Part shown: positions 33,737 to 46,300 of the stretch, in pieces
How the letters are laid out: each line of letters starts with the position of its first letter
Position numbering within the stretch: position 1 is the stretch's first letter
Origin: Incurvaria masculella
Taxonomy: Eukaryota > Arthropoda > Insecta > Lepidoptera > Incurvariidae
Direction of reading: 5' to 3'
DNA length: 64,000 nucleotides
Assembly (NCBI GenBank): GCA_946894095.1
Contig: OX335662.1
Span: 12,356,001 to 12,420,000 of the forward strand
The notes under the pieces: generated by a model
The model's input: only the letters and a program-made list of their open reading frames with translations
Databases searched by the model: none
Told to the model about the DNA's origin: nothing
Position numbers and translations under genes: made by a program

Positions 33737-34025
33737 AAAAAACCGGTCAAGTGCGAGTCGGACTCGCACATAAAGGGTTCCGTACCATTGTACAAGATTT
33801 AACATAAATAATCACATTTTTTGTATGGGACCCCCCTTTAGTAAGTAAGATTTTTTATTTTACCTATTTGTTGTTATAGCGGCAAAATACACGCTCTGTG
33901 AATTTCAGCTGCCTACCTATTACGGTTCATGAGATACAGCCCTGTGACAGACGGACGGACGGACGGACAGCGGAGGGTTAGTAATAGGGTTCAGTTGTCA
34001 CCCTTCGGGTACGGAACCCTAAAAA
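33737..34025 (+). repeat. GACG-microsatellite element, copy 2
   Basis: Same ends and inner blocks as copy 1, with a shorter ACGG run (about four units). Confidence 0.87.
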
Positions 34026-34097
34026 TTAGCCATTTTGTTCTGCAACATATTGCTTTTTGCTTATCAAATATATATATTTGGTATCTTTACGAAATTT

Positions 34098-34507
34098 TGT
34101 TTTTTTTTTATGCGACCTGACATGGATGGCTAATACCACACAACTACCGTTATGATATTAGCCCCATACACCACATTCCCGAAGGAATTAGGTGCCATGC
34201 CAGGACCTTCCCCTTATGAGCACGGCTACATTGAACTGGATGGAAAACACGGACAATTTTTCATTGCCGCTTCGACCATCTTTTCATCCAATGCGATGGT
34301 ACCAACCCGGGCGGGCTTAAACCCTACCACCTAGTAGGGGAAGGGGACCTACAGTTTTACATGGATTGCGAACCATGGAGCAGCTCGCATTCGTGACGAA
34401 ATGCACTTATCGAACTCTGAAAGAGAAAGACAGTGGTGCAAGTTGATATTGAACCCGGGCCTCTGGTACGCTAGGCCAGTCCCCGCGCCACTAGGCTACG
34501 AGCCGCT
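34098..34507 (-). mobile_element. tRNA-derived SINE, copy 3
   Basis: Full length. A box TAGCCTAGTGG and B box GGTTCAATATC are on the minus strand; the tail is an A run (T run on plus). Lies about 70 bp from a GACG-type repeat. Confidence 0.88.
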
Positions 34508-34509
34508 TT

Positions 34510-36500
34510 AAGTTTAACGGATTTTTATACAATAATTGGTTTGGAGAGCATATTAAATTTTTAAAAAAGACAGGGAGACGAAAGGCACGATAATTGAGGG
34601 TATATTGACATGGTTTGGAGATGTCATAACTAATGAGTGACAAAATAACGACGGAAAGGATTTACCCAGTGGTGAATATAATTGGCGAGCCTGGACGGCC
34701 TGTTATATGTACAAAGAGCGAGTGTTCGAAAATTGTCTGATTATGTAGGAAGCACAAGAACTATGCTGTGTCCGCATGGCGCACTAATATCTCCTCATAC
34801 ACTTTGTAGAAGTTGCGTAAAAAATGTCTAAGAACAGTAATTTTACACTATAATTGCAACACAAAGAAGAAAATTTCTCCTGAAATTTGATAATATTAAA
34901 GATTAACAGCAGAATTCAGAGTGGGCGGAATAACTTCAGTACGCGCGGACTAAACCGGTTTAACATGGTAAGTTATTGGTTAGCTATTTTTCCATTCAAG
35001 ATATTAAAAAGATCTGTATATAAGCATAAGTGGACACATTTTTTTAAATTTATTGTTTTTTTTTTTTGCGCGCAGCGCATATTTTTTTAAACCATAGAAA
35101 TATGCGCTGCGCGCGCATGCTAGGTCTATGTTTTAAACCATAAATACAGTTACAGTGCGTACAAAAATTAAGGAACAGTGGTACCTGTTTCACTGTTTGA
35201 TAATCTTTCTCTTTTTCAGTTTTGTTTTTTTATTCCAACGTGCATAACACAATTTAATCGAAAACAATATTTTATAACAAAAATTAAATTAACTATAACT
35301 AAACTAAATTAAAATATTCCTCTGCAACGTCTTTTTTTAATGTTCCTAGAACACTAGCGGCGTTTCCGCGCTGAATAGCCAGACTCCGCGCTATTTTTCA
35401 TATTATATATTCATATATTTTCAGTTATTGTTTTCTGTTTGATTATTGATTGTTTCGCACATTTTATAGTTTTTGTGCGCCAGTTCTTCCTCATGCAAAT
35501 TAAATCGAACTGATTGGTTATATTTACTTTTGAGGAAGCTGTGTAGGCCTATAATTAGCATGTACACCCTAAATTTGTTATTTTTAGTAATGAAACTGTG
35601 TAACTGTTTTGTGTATAATGTTATTGGCATACCAAATATATAAATAAATAAATAAATAAGTTCGTATCCAGTACTACGTTCAGTAAATCCAGTACTAAGT
35701 TTTGACAGGTACTCTCTGAATACGACTGTAAAAGTTACAAACATTTATTTCTAAAATCACATTATTTAACATCATTTTTTGATTAAGTCTTAACTAATAG
35801 ATTTCTATTCTTAGATATAATTTTGCTTTTCGTCACCGGAGATCTTCGAAAACGTTACCGGGGTCTGAACTCAATTTCGGCCGAACAATAGACGAGGGTG
35901 AGAACTTGACGTTGGTTGCCATTTATCTTTGAAAATGAATAATGAAAATGTATCTGAGGCGCATATTATTTTGACTAAACTCCAAATAATCTTGGTGTTA
36001 CTTTACAGCTAACAGAACAATTACACACGACTGTCAAAATAAGAGGAGTGTTATGTTTTGTTTATGCATGTATGGGTTTCTTTATTCTTTAAAACTTCCA
36101 AATAGTTTAATGTATTTTTTGTCTGTACGAACTTTCCCGCGAGCTTTTCTTATACTTGAAGCGAGAGGAAACCTTTTTAGATATTTTTCCTGTAGCAATT
36201 TTATTTGTTCTTAAAATAAATATTTACAGTACCAAATAAGAATGTGTCAAAAAATATGTTTTTGTCGTATTATCATTAATGCTTTTTTTAATGGGGGTCC
36301 GAAAATAATAATAATTAAAAAATGATCACAAACTTTTTTTGATATAGATTCAAAATAAAATGCCCTTTAAGTGTCGATTAAAATAAATCCGCACCTGGTC
36401 AAACCAGGCTTATACTTTTATTATATTTTCCTTTAGTATTTCGATAAATAAATAATGTGGATTTTGATTTTTTTTTACATTTTTGGTAGCAAAAATAATA
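34510..36500. other. AT-rich intergenic or intronic stretch
   Basis: No gene seen. Apart from the inverted repeat at 35,068 and an AAAT run at 35,640-35,660, nothing was recognised. Confidence 0.4.
35068..35114. repeat. 17-bp perfect inverted repeat
   Basis: GCGCGCAGCGCATATTT / AAATATGCGCTGCGCGC with a 13-nt loop, preceded by a T14-type run. GC-rich hairpin in AT-rich DNA. Confidence 0.85.
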
Positions 36501-36506
36501 ACATTG

Positions 36507-36529
36507 TAAGACACGACTGTCGTGTCTTA
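36507..36529. repeat. 11-bp perfect inverted repeat with one-base loop
   Basis: TAAGACACGAC T GTCGTGTCTTA. Near-perfect palindrome followed by a T run. Confidence 0.85.
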
Positions 36530-36568
36530 TTTTTTTATTTTCCATTGACGGAACTTGTAGACGCTAAA

Positions 36569-36720
36569 GTCAGTGAGCGTGTTTGCGTCCACTGCTGGAC
36601 ATATGCCTCTCCAATTTTTCTCCAGTCCTCCGCCGACGCACTCGATGTCGTCCCACCTGGCGGGTGGTCTTCCCACACTCCGTTTTCCTGTTCACGGCTG
36701 CCAGTGTAGGACACGGTTAC
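36569..36720 (-). mobile_element. LINE 3'-end fragment
   Basis: GTTTGCGTCCACTGCTGGAC and ATATGCCTCTCC on plus are the reverse of the common lepidopteran LINE end GGAGAGGC.TATGTCCAGCAG. A similar scrap on the plus strand at 7530-7586 ends beside the donor of Osiris exon 5. Confidence 0.65.
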
Positions 36721-36727
36721 TCCAACG

Positions 36728-36843
36728 GTCGTCGTCGTTCAGAAGTTGAAAGTTGCCCAGCGAGCAATTGAGCGTGCCATGATGGGAATATCGCTACGGG
36801 ATATGGTGCGTAACGAGGCAATACGACACTCAAGCGATTCCGC
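36728..36843 (+). pseudogene. LINE reverse-transcriptase fragment
   Basis: Frame QKLKVAQRAIERAMMGISLR then DMVRNEAIR matches the RT thumb motif (V.QRA.ER.MLGISLRD.IRN..IR). Only about 38 codons. Confidence 0.7.
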
Positions 36844-36985
36844 TATATTCCGGGAGGCCACGACATTTTTGGTCACGATAAGGTAAATGGCTGAATCTGG
36901 GTTCACGTGTTAGAGACCAACCCTCTGATGCTAAATATAACGGTCTGCCCGTGCCAAGTGATTGCGTTATATAGATTGGCTTTAT
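36838..36985 (-). repeat. Inverted diverged copy of the 37.2-kb repeat unit
   Basis: Its reverse complement shares CAGAGGGTTGGTCT, TGAACCCAG.TTCAGCC and ATTTAC.TTATCGT.ACCA with the 260-bp units. Probably remains of a dispersed element. Confidence 0.7.
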
Positions 36986-37211
36986 AAAACAGATGTTGGT
37001 ATGTCCCAGCAGATGAATATTCTGATTGTCTAGAAACATTGATACCTATTAATTATCAACAATAGCCAATCGATTTTTTAATTAAATACTTAAATATACC
37101 TAAAGTTATATCTGTAACCTAAATCGTATATAACAATAAAATGCAATCAAAGATTTGTTCCGTTTTTGCATTGCTAAGCATGTATGTATTGATACTTTCA
37201 TGCTTCGTCAT

Positions 37212-37732
37212 TTGCATTCATTTACCTTATCACATATATTTTTTGTCACCATAAGTACTTTTTCAGGCGCCTTATCTACGTAACGCGACCACTTGGAATA
37301 GGCAGCCTGACACATTTCGCTTCAGAGGGTTGGTCTTTATCCAGTGAACCCAGTTTCAGCCATTTACGTTATCGTTACCATTTTTGTCGCGACCTCCTAG
37401 TCTACTAGTTTCAATACCACAAATAATATTATATACTATTTTGTATGTTTTTAGTTATGTCATTCTCCTTCATTCATTCATTTACCTTATCACATATATT
37501 TTTTGTCACCATAAGTACTTTTTCAGGCGCCTTATCTACGTAACGCGACCACTTGGAATAGGCAGCCTGACACATTTAGCTTCAGAGGGTTGTACTTTAT
37601 CCCGTGAACCCAGTTTCAGCCATTTACGTTATCGTTACCATTTTTGTCGCGACCTCCTAGTCTACTAGTTTCAATACCACAAATAATGTTATATACTATT
37701 TTGTATGTTTTTAGTTATGTCATTGTCCTTCC
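37212..37732. repeat. 260-bp tandem duplication
   Basis: Two near-identical 260-bp units; for instance TTTACCTTATCACATAT recurs at 37221 and 37481. Each contains CGCGACCACTTGGAATAGG. A diverged inverted copy of part of the unit lies at about 36838-36985. Confidence 0.9.
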
Positions 37733-38185
37733 TGTTTCAACTAAATCAATGATAAATTTGATTTTTTGCATGCAGACCAAAACATCTCCGTTTTACTTTC
37801 GAACTGGAATTACCGTAAATCTTAACGATCTTTAACCTCCTATCAATATTTCTCCTAAAAAGAGCATATTTGAATAAGGAAATGACAGGAGTTACGACTC
37901 TTCAAAGGGATAGGACACGCCGTTAACGGGTGACTTCATAAAATGTCGTACGAGGCTCAGCGCATACTAATGGCGACCTAGTAGGTGCTTGGATGAGATT
38001 ATGTGTTTAGTATTCCACAGGATTTCTTTGCATGTATGTCATACTGTAGGTCACTGGGTTGTGTCGACGCGAGTCAATACGGAGCAGGGCTTGTTGCAAA
38101 AAAAGATCGCTTGGGGCGTATCTAAGGCTTTTTAATGATTGCAACTAATTTAAAAACTTCAATAAAAAGAATGAATCGATGGTAT

Positions 38186-38583
38186 AGCGGCTCGTAGCCC
38201 AGTGGCGCGAGGACTTGCTTAGCATACCAGAGATCTGGGTTCAAATCCTCGCATGCACCACTTTCTTTCTCATTCTGAGTCGGATAAGTGTATTCCGTCA
38301 CGAATGCGAGCTGCTCCATGGTTCGGAACCCATGTAAAGCTGCAAGTCCCCTTCTCCTGCTAGATAGTAGGGTTTAAGCCCCCCGGGTTGATACCATCGC
38401 ATTGGATGAAAACATGGTCGAAGCGGCAATGAAAAATTGTCCGTTTTATCCATCCAGTCCAATGTAGCCGTGCTCATAAAGGGAAGGTTCTGGCATAGCA
38501 CCTAATTACTTCGGGAAAGTGGTGTATTGGGCTTATACCACAAAATTACCGGTTGTCAGGTTGCATAAAAGAAGCTAAAAAAA
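38186..38583 (+). mobile_element. tRNA-derived SINE, copy 4
   Basis: Head GCGGCTCGTAGCCCAGTGGC, B box GGTTCAAATCC. The body is more diverged than copies 1-3, ending in an A-rich stretch. Confidence 0.85.
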
Positions 38584-39090
38584 TATTAAATCTTTAAAAT
38601 CTTATAGAAAATAATTGCAAAATTTTGCATTATTTCTCAAATTTCGTTAAAGAAAATAACCTGGAACATTCGATTTTTATGTATGTATTAATATGGATGC
38701 AAAGCAATCTTTTGAAGTTTTTGAATTCGTTGAATTATTTTTGAAATTAAATAAAAAATGTTTTACTTCAGATTTTGCGTATGGAAAAATGTCAGCTAAT
38801 ATCGTTAATAAATAAAAAAAAAATGTTAATGTAACTGGACTTGGATGGCTAATCATCGACTGTCACAATATTAGTCGAACACACCTCATGGTAACTAGGT
38901 ACCATGCCATGACTTTCCTTATATTTAACAAAAGGATATTGAAAAAACAAATCAGTTGAAGAAATCATATTTGGAAAAGATTAAATCGTTACATATTATA
39001 TAAGTGAATTTTAATCGATGCATTTCTCATAGACAACACATGGCCATCAAAGGAAGAAAATAATCTAAAAAAAACGATTTTAAATCTTAC

Positions 39091-39199
39091 CTCAGCAATT
39101 GAAGCACTACTAGACCTCTGAAACAGAACGCACGTTCCTTGCTCAAGCAACCACCGATGTGACTGACTCGTGGTTCCAAAGCCCCAGAAACTTATATAA
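39091..39199 (-). promoter_or_regulatory. Candidate core promoter, non-coding first exon and splice donor
   Basis: On the minus strand: TATATAAG (39198-39191), then a perfect arthropod initiator TCAGT (A at 39164) about 34 nt downstream, a 74-nt leader with no ATG, and a strong donor GAG|GTAAGA at 39091/39090. No coding exon in the same orientation lies between here and the Osiris acceptor at 16095, so it may be the distal Osiris promoter. It could also belong to an unseen or non-coding transcript. Confidence 0.4.
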
Positions 39200-39803
39200 T
39201 AACAACATAAGAATTGCATAAACCGGCCAGATCCGTATTGTTCTTCGTCCGACTACGCTCAAGCTAACCAAACGATCCACCTTCCAAAATAAACCTTATG
39301 ATCGTGGAGTTAATATCGTATTCCAGTGAAGGGATTTGGCGAAGGTGGTTTGGTCGCTTTATAAAGTCTGATGTTTCATTGAAGTATTGGTAACTTTGGG
39401 ATTACCCCGGTGCGAGTGAAGCTAAGAAGTATGGAGTCAGCTACGCTAAGTTATTTTTTTTTAATTTTTTATTAAGATATTCGTATGTTTCTGCTTGCTT
39501 TAAACTAACAAAATATAAATACTTACATTTCATATGCAGCAAAGCATTCAGAAATTCACTACAATACTTCATCACAATACAATAATTTTATTACAGATTG
39601 GTCACATGTGCACCATCATCAGATATATCCCTTTACAAATAAAATATTATGTCTGCCTACAGAACCAATACGGTAAAAATAACTTAATAAGTAAATAAAT
39701 AACTAATTAAGTAAATAAATAAGAAAAACAGCTAATCTGGTTGTATGTAGCTGAACGCCTACGAATAAAACCTAATTACAATCAGGGAAACATTATGGCT
39801 TTA

Positions 39804-40131
39804 GGATGTTCCGACCCATACAATGTTTTGTACTTTAGGGCACGAATTCGTCAAAAATGTTAAATATAGGCATAGTAGTTGCAGCGAAAACATATTCACA
39901 ATTTCAGGTTTAATGGGTTCGTTGTAATAGAAGTTTTACACTGTTAGATGGCGCTGTTAAATAAAAATCGTATTTAAATAAATTGTAACAAAACCAATAA
40001 TCCTGAAATTGTGAAATTGTTTTCGCTGCAAGTAATATGACTATATTAAACTTTTATTATTAATTCGTGGCTTAAAGTGCAATACTTTTTGCGTTATGTG
40101 TGCAAACAACTTAATATGGGTCGGAACAGCC
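39804..40131. mobile_element. TTAA-type foldback MITE, family 4 (328 bp)
   Basis: Ends GGATGTTCCGACCCATA and TATGGGTCGGAACAGCC. The arms share GCAGCGAAAACA and CACAATTTCAGG over about 130 bp. Right flank TTAA, left flank TTTA. About 600 bp upstream of the 39.1-kb candidate promoter. Confidence 0.75.
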
Positions 40132-40139
40132 TTAACGGC

Positions 40140-42060
40140 CAGGCTTAAAACCAGCGTCATTGATTTATGCACTGTCATCATGTCATAACTTCGTATTAAT
40201 TACCTTGTTAATAGTTTGGCTCTTAGATTATTTTAGTTATGTATCTTATTAAATTTTAGTTATTATAGATTTTAGTTATTTTAAGTTTTTGTTCTTTTAT
40301 ATTATGCTTTTTTTCTCTTTTGCTGTGTGTTATTTTTAAGGTTTACATATAGTTGTATTTTTTTATGGTTATGGTAAATAAACCTAGTTTTTTTTATTTC
40401 AACTATTATTGTATGAAAAATCAATTTTATTTTTGGTCATGTTTTATGTTTGTAATTATATTTTTTGAAGCGAGTTAACAACAAAATATTGAAATTGGGC
40501 TATTTTTGAAGGAATTACGTCTCATGCCTTACCTTTATGAGAAGGGGTTCATTCAAACGGTTGAAAGACAAGGACAATGTTGTTTCATAGGCGGTTAGAA
40601 AATCTTTGATCCAATGCAATGTACCAGCCCGTATAACAAGGATTAGTTTAGTGGTGCAGGAAACACTTGCATCCTAGTGGTCTATGTTTAAATCCCAGCC
40701 CGTTTATGCGCAGACTCGGCAGGTGGCACAAACTTGATAAAGCAACTCTAAGCGGGGTTGGGTTCTAGATGGGTGGCCGTTTTTATCCGTTGAGGCTGGC
40801 CGTGGTTCGGATTCCACGAGAACCTACACGCACGCCTAGCCGCCTGCACTTCAGCCCTGCTTGGGGTCCGGGGACTGGTGTGTTTTGCCAGCACCTTGCT
40901 GTCATCTGCAAAGCAATTAATGTCGCCCAAATTAAGCAGATCATTCGTAGATAGAGAATAGATAGAGGGTATATGACTGATAGTGCTGGAGCTGCAGGGT
41001 TCAGAGCAGTGTTCTTAGGTATGTGGATACCTATTGCGGTTCCTTTTTTGAAGCCTTTGAGAGCGTGAACGTTCACCTAATTTTAGAAATATTTTAAAAC
41101 AAAAAAACAAACATGAACATACAAGTAAATGGACATCGAACCTACTCAAGTTGGTTCCAACCATTGTAAGCACAGCGTGGGCATGCTGGGTTCGTCTTTC
41201 CATGCTCGCGGGTATTATCCATCCATTTAGAGTTCCATGAAACAAAATTTAGCGTTCCATTAATCAAAAACTATTTGTACCCACCAAAAAGCCGTCTCCG
41301 TATATGATACCCTTGCACGCGCCACTAATTATTATTGCACAGCGCGCGTGCTGTCTGCGAGTTACTCTCAAGAGGACTTGCTGCCTTCAAAGCTTCCCAA
41401 TTATTTGTTTCAAATTGTTCGTTCCATTGCCATACGAAAGGGGTGTTTTTCATGTTATGTATGTATATTAAATGTTTTGGTGGAAGAATATGAGTTTTTT
41501 TAAGGGCGTGACAAAAACTAGTTGCATTAATTGTTTTATGAAAAAACCAAACCATCGGATTTACAGACTATCGCTGAGCTATCAAGCTTGTTCAAATTAC
41601 GTTTAAAGACTCCCATGTCATAGCTTTGAGGAAATACAAAAGATGATGTTAGCCATGCATGTCCGGTTCCATAAAAACACCATGAAATATTGAAGTCTTG
41701 TAGATAGACGTACGCAATTATTATTTCGCTAATTCAGGTCTCACTCTGTTAAACAGATAAACATAGGTAGGTACCATACAATTACTATCAACGACAACTT
41801 TCACCAGCGAAGCAGTGGTAATCCCCTTGTTGCACCATTGCTGCGGTCGTTTCTGGTTTGATTCCTTGTTTGGTTTCAATAGCTTCGAAACAAGCATGTA
41901 GCTCGAAAATATCAGTAGAGTTCCAAAACCATCCGGCCCGTACAAACCTTCTAGCAAATGACACGAAAAGATAATATAAATAAAATAAAGACTTTGAGGC
42001 ATTCAATAATTTTAAATAGCAATGATGTGCCAAAGTAATTTTTATATTTTTATCCAGGGT
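40140..42060. other. Upstream flank of the BEL/Pao insertion, no gene seen
   Basis: T-rich, with degraded SINE sequence (40,495-40,640) and a decayed copy of the 9.2-kb repeat near 41,550. Several 60-120-codon frames have no family features. Confidence 0.4.
40495..40640 (-). mobile_element. Degraded partial SINE (antisense body)
   Basis: GAATTACGTCTCATGCCTTACCTTT-type sequence and AATCTTTGATCCAATGCAATG match the body in reverse. Shorter scraps of the same family occur at 945-1005, 27140-27205, 38845-38950, 51490-51680 and 52145-52215. Confidence 0.55.
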
Positions 42061-42066
42061 AGCTGG

Positions 42067-42324
42067 TGTTACGAACTGTTCGAACGAATCGGATTCGCAT
42101 GCCAGCGACGAGCGTAGCGAGCACGGCTCTCCCCCGCCGCCGCGCACCTCCGACAGCATCCCACACCGCGCGGCGCGGACAAACCAGTCCGTCTACATAC
42201 GTCGAATTAGAAGCTACCTACATACGCTGCTATAGTTGTTATTTAAGTCTTGTTTTACGGTGCAATATACGCAATATCAAAGTTACAGTCCACATTCATT
42301 TATTATCGCCACTCAACACCAACA
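42067..42324 (+). repeat. BEL/Pao 5' LTR
   Basis: Begins TGTTACGAAC and ends CACCAACA, so TG..CA ends. GC-rich in the first half and AT-rich in the second, with a TATTTAAG box near 42,240 as a possible TATA element. The open frame crossing it is a chance frame that also appears in the 3' LTR. Confidence 0.95.
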
Positions 42325-42326
42325 TA

Positions 42327-42345
42327 TGGTCTTCGAGTCGGATTA
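42327..42345 (+). other. Candidate primer-binding site of the BEL/Pao element
   Basis: Two bases after the 5' LTR comes TGGTCTTCGAGTCGGATT. It starts with the TGG expected to pair with a tRNA 3' CCA. I do not name the tRNA, since that needs the host tRNA set. Confidence 0.5.
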
Positions 42346-43328
42346 TTCAAGAAAACTACAGCCATCGAGTCTACAAAACAAGATTTCTAAAGATCAACAG
42401 CGCAACGCAACGGATAGTTGATCTTTCAAAATTCGGCAAGGAGCAGCGCGAAGCACGACGACGTCAGGTCAAGGAGCAGCCGTCTTCCCGTACCGCCCAC
42501 AGGACTACAGCCTGGACCATTCCCGTAGCATCCCGGTGGAGTGCGCAGGACAACGACGACAGAACTTCACGAATACCTAACGTGTATCGGACTCATCACA
42601 CAAACAAGAAACCTTTACCGCATCATCTGGCAGGTAGTCAGAGGAGCTACCCAGGAGTGTGACCAAAGGACACATCACCATATTCAGAAAGGCTCCAGGA
42701 CTTATATTAAGGCGCCACAGCTAACGTGAGTCCGTTCCTTTTCCTTCAGTTTATATTTTACCTACCTAAATAAAATTACCTAAAACCTTACCTAAAGCTT
42801 TAGTACGCCTACACTATATTTAATTTACATAAACTTACTTACTTAGTTACAAATTTGTTTTATAGCAAATAGTTTTAAATAACAAACTTCGATAAATCGG
42901 TTTGTTGAAATAATTTAATTATCGACTTTTACCACAGAAATTATAATATCGCGTAGATTTTACGAAGGCAAATTATGCTTGCAGTCAACTGAGTGAGATT
43001 GCAGGCGCGCTGAGTTTTTTCAGTAAGAAGTTTGGCTTATCTATCTGCATCGCGCCGGCAGGCGGCAGCGTCTATTGTTCTCGCTACCGCTGCGGCTAGC
43101 AACAACGATCGTTTACGTTACTAGATACGCTCGTCATTTCAACGATCTTCTACTTTCTAGATATCATAACTTTCTTAACAGATTGCTAGCAATTTTGATT
43201 ACCTATGCATTAGAATTTATTACCTTAGTATACAACATGGTAATTTAACGGAAAAATAACACAAAGTTTATTAATTTCATTCTTATTCTTTATTGACTTT
43301 CTTACCGCTGTTATAATTCCTCAAAATA

Positions 43329-46300
43329 ATGGAACCGGATCCAGTAAGTACCACAATAAAGGATTTGATAAAAAAGAGAGGTTCATTTAAGGGCCGCCTT
43401 ACCCAATTTACGAATTATGTCAATAGTTTGCCAGAGGTTCTGACCAATGTTCAAATAATTGAGTTACAGATGCGCATTTCCAAATTTGAATTACTTTTCA
43501 GCAATTATGATCAAATACAGACGGAAATAGAATGCAATACCGAAGATGCCGACCTACAGTTTGCTGAGAGGGCGGATTTTGAATCGCAATTCTATGGAAC
43601 TATTTCGAAGGCACAAGATATCTGCAGCACTAACGCGAAGGCAAGTAAAGGTGAATCTGTTTCTGGCTCTAGTGAACATTCAATGCAGCAGTCTGTGGTG
43701 AAGCAAACAAAGAATTTTCGTAACAGCGTAAAGCTACCGACTATAAAAATACCAACATTTTCGGGTGATTTTCATGATTGGCTAGAATTTCACGATACTT
43801 TCCTGTCTTTAATTCATTCAAATGATGATATTAACGAAATACAAAAATTCCATTACTTGCGATCTTCTTTGACAGATCGCGCTTCCCAAATTATCAGGTC
43901 ACTCGAATTCTCAGCAGCAAATTATACCATCGCCTGGAATCTTTTATGTGACAGGTACAATAATTCTCGATTGCTAATACAAAATCATGTTAAGGCGTTA
44001 TTCAATATCGAACCGATTAAAAAGGAATCTGCTCGATCCATCAGGGATCTGATCGACAGTTTGACAAAAAACATACGGTCTTTACAAATTTTGGGAGAAC
44101 CCACTGAGAGTTGGGACACCTTACTCATTTACATTATTTCAGCAAAGTTAGATTTTCGCACTCAACGAGAGTGGGAAGAATTCAAAGTCACTAAGCAAAC
44201 AATTAATCTGAAGGTTTTCTCAGGTTTCTTGAAAAATCGGTCAGATTTATTGGAAACAATCGAGCTCAACAGAGCAGATCGGGGAGCGTCCACTTCTACA
44301 TCTGCTAGTAAGCTGCACGGCGAGGCCCATAAGGTCAAAGCCTTCACAGCAGGCACCAAGTCTTTCAAGATCACTTGTCCTTTGTGTAAGGGCGACCACG
44401 CTTTGTTCCACTGTGGACAGTTTCAGCAGCTATCAAGTTCAGAAAGGGAACAACAGGTAAAAAATCTAAAATTATGTGCGAATTGTTTTAGACCAGGTAA
44501 TTTTTCAAACGTTTGTAGATTGGGGCACTGCCGGAAGTGCCAATCTAAACACAACACTTTACTTCACAAAGAACCGCGTGCAGCGCCAAATGCTTCACGC
44601 GACGAACCACAACTGCAAGTCAATCAGACGGACGTCCAAGTAGCATTGTCCGCACAGGCGTCAAACCCAGAGGTACTGATGTCGACAGCACTAGTCAAGG
44701 TGCACGATAGGCGCGGTAACACCCACGTCGCCCGCGTTCTGTTAGATTCCGCGAGTATGACTTGTTTCATTACAGAGAAATTATGCAATACGCTCGACTT
44801 GACTACAGTTGACGTGACAGGGTCGCTCTGGGGAATCAGCAACAATGTTTCACAACTCAAAAAACGGTGTTCCATCCGCTTTCAGTCAATGCAAGGCCCC
44901 TTCAAATGCGAAGTTTCCTGTTTTGTACTTCCTAGCATTACCTCGTCGGTACCTTGTAGTACAGTGAACCGAGCAAACCTCGATATTCCAACCCATTTGA
45001 GATTGGCCGATCCACTTTTCCATATGCCAGCTGAGATCGATATTCTTATTGGAGCCAACCTCTTTTGGGATCTTATCGGTTCAGAACAGATCAAATTGGG
45101 TCGAAATAAACCCACCCTACGTAACACGGAACTTGGGTGGCTGATCTCAGGCGTAACAGGTATTGGAACGACCAACACTCAATGTCACCTTTCCATGAAT
45201 TTAGATGTTCAGGATCAACTCGCGAAATTTTGGGAACTCGACAATATTGTCCAAAGGGATGCCTGGTCCCAAGAAGAACACCAGTGTGATCTTCACTTCA
45301 AGAAAACTACTACCCGTCAACCGGACGGCCGTTTCGTAGTTACGATTCCCTTAAAACAAGAAGCCAAGGTTTTAGGAGAATCATTTGAGATGGCAAAATC
45401 TCGTTTTCTCTCTTTAGAGAAGAAACTTGTTCGACAACCGCTTCTCGGAAAACAATATCAAGACTTTCTTCACGAATATGAGACTTTAGGTCATATGACG
45501 ATTACGAATGGAGAACACTTAGACTCACAATCGAATAGTATCTCTTATTACATGCCACATCATGGAATCGTTCGTGAGGATAGTTCCACCACAAAGCTTA
45601 GAGTAGTGTTTGACTGTTCAGCAAAAACTACAAAGGGTGTTTCATTTAATGACATTCAAATGGTCGGTCCAACCATACAGGATGACCTTATGTCGATACT
45701 ATTGCGCTTTCGTCAACATAAATACGTATTATCAGCGGACATCGAGAAGATGTACCGACAAATATTGGTCACCAAAGATCAACGGCATCTACAGAAAATT
45801 ATTTGGAGGAACAACTCATCGGATCCTCTCAATACATTTCAGCTCAACACGGTTACATATGGTACCGCAGCTGCTCCATATTTAGCTATCAGATGTCTTA
45901 CCGAATTAGCAAACGAGTGTAAAGATCCGCTTATTTCAGAAATAATTCGAAAGGATTTTTACGTGGACGATATGCTCACTGGTGCGGAGACGATAGAAAA
46001 CCTTAAAATGATTCGCAACGGCGTCACCAAGGCGCTGGATTCAGGTTGCCTTAACCTACGTAAATGGCGTTCGAATGAACCAAGTTTGATAACCGTGTCT
46101 AATTGTGACAACCTGAGTCTAGACCTGGATGCAAAAAATCAAGGTAAAACTTTAGGTTTAGGTTGGTCGAGTGCCACGGACGAATTGCATATCTCAATTG
46201 ACCTCAAATATGATGAACCTCATCTTACAAAACGAGGCATATTATCCTCTATTGCTAAAATATTTGACCCTTTAGGTCTTTTAAGCCCGTGTGTAATCAA

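Noticed and set aside
42066..42662. 198-codon open frame at the BEL 5' end
   Set aside because: It starts inside the LTR, the same start recurs in the 3' LTR, and it has no domain; the GC-rich LTR is open by chance.
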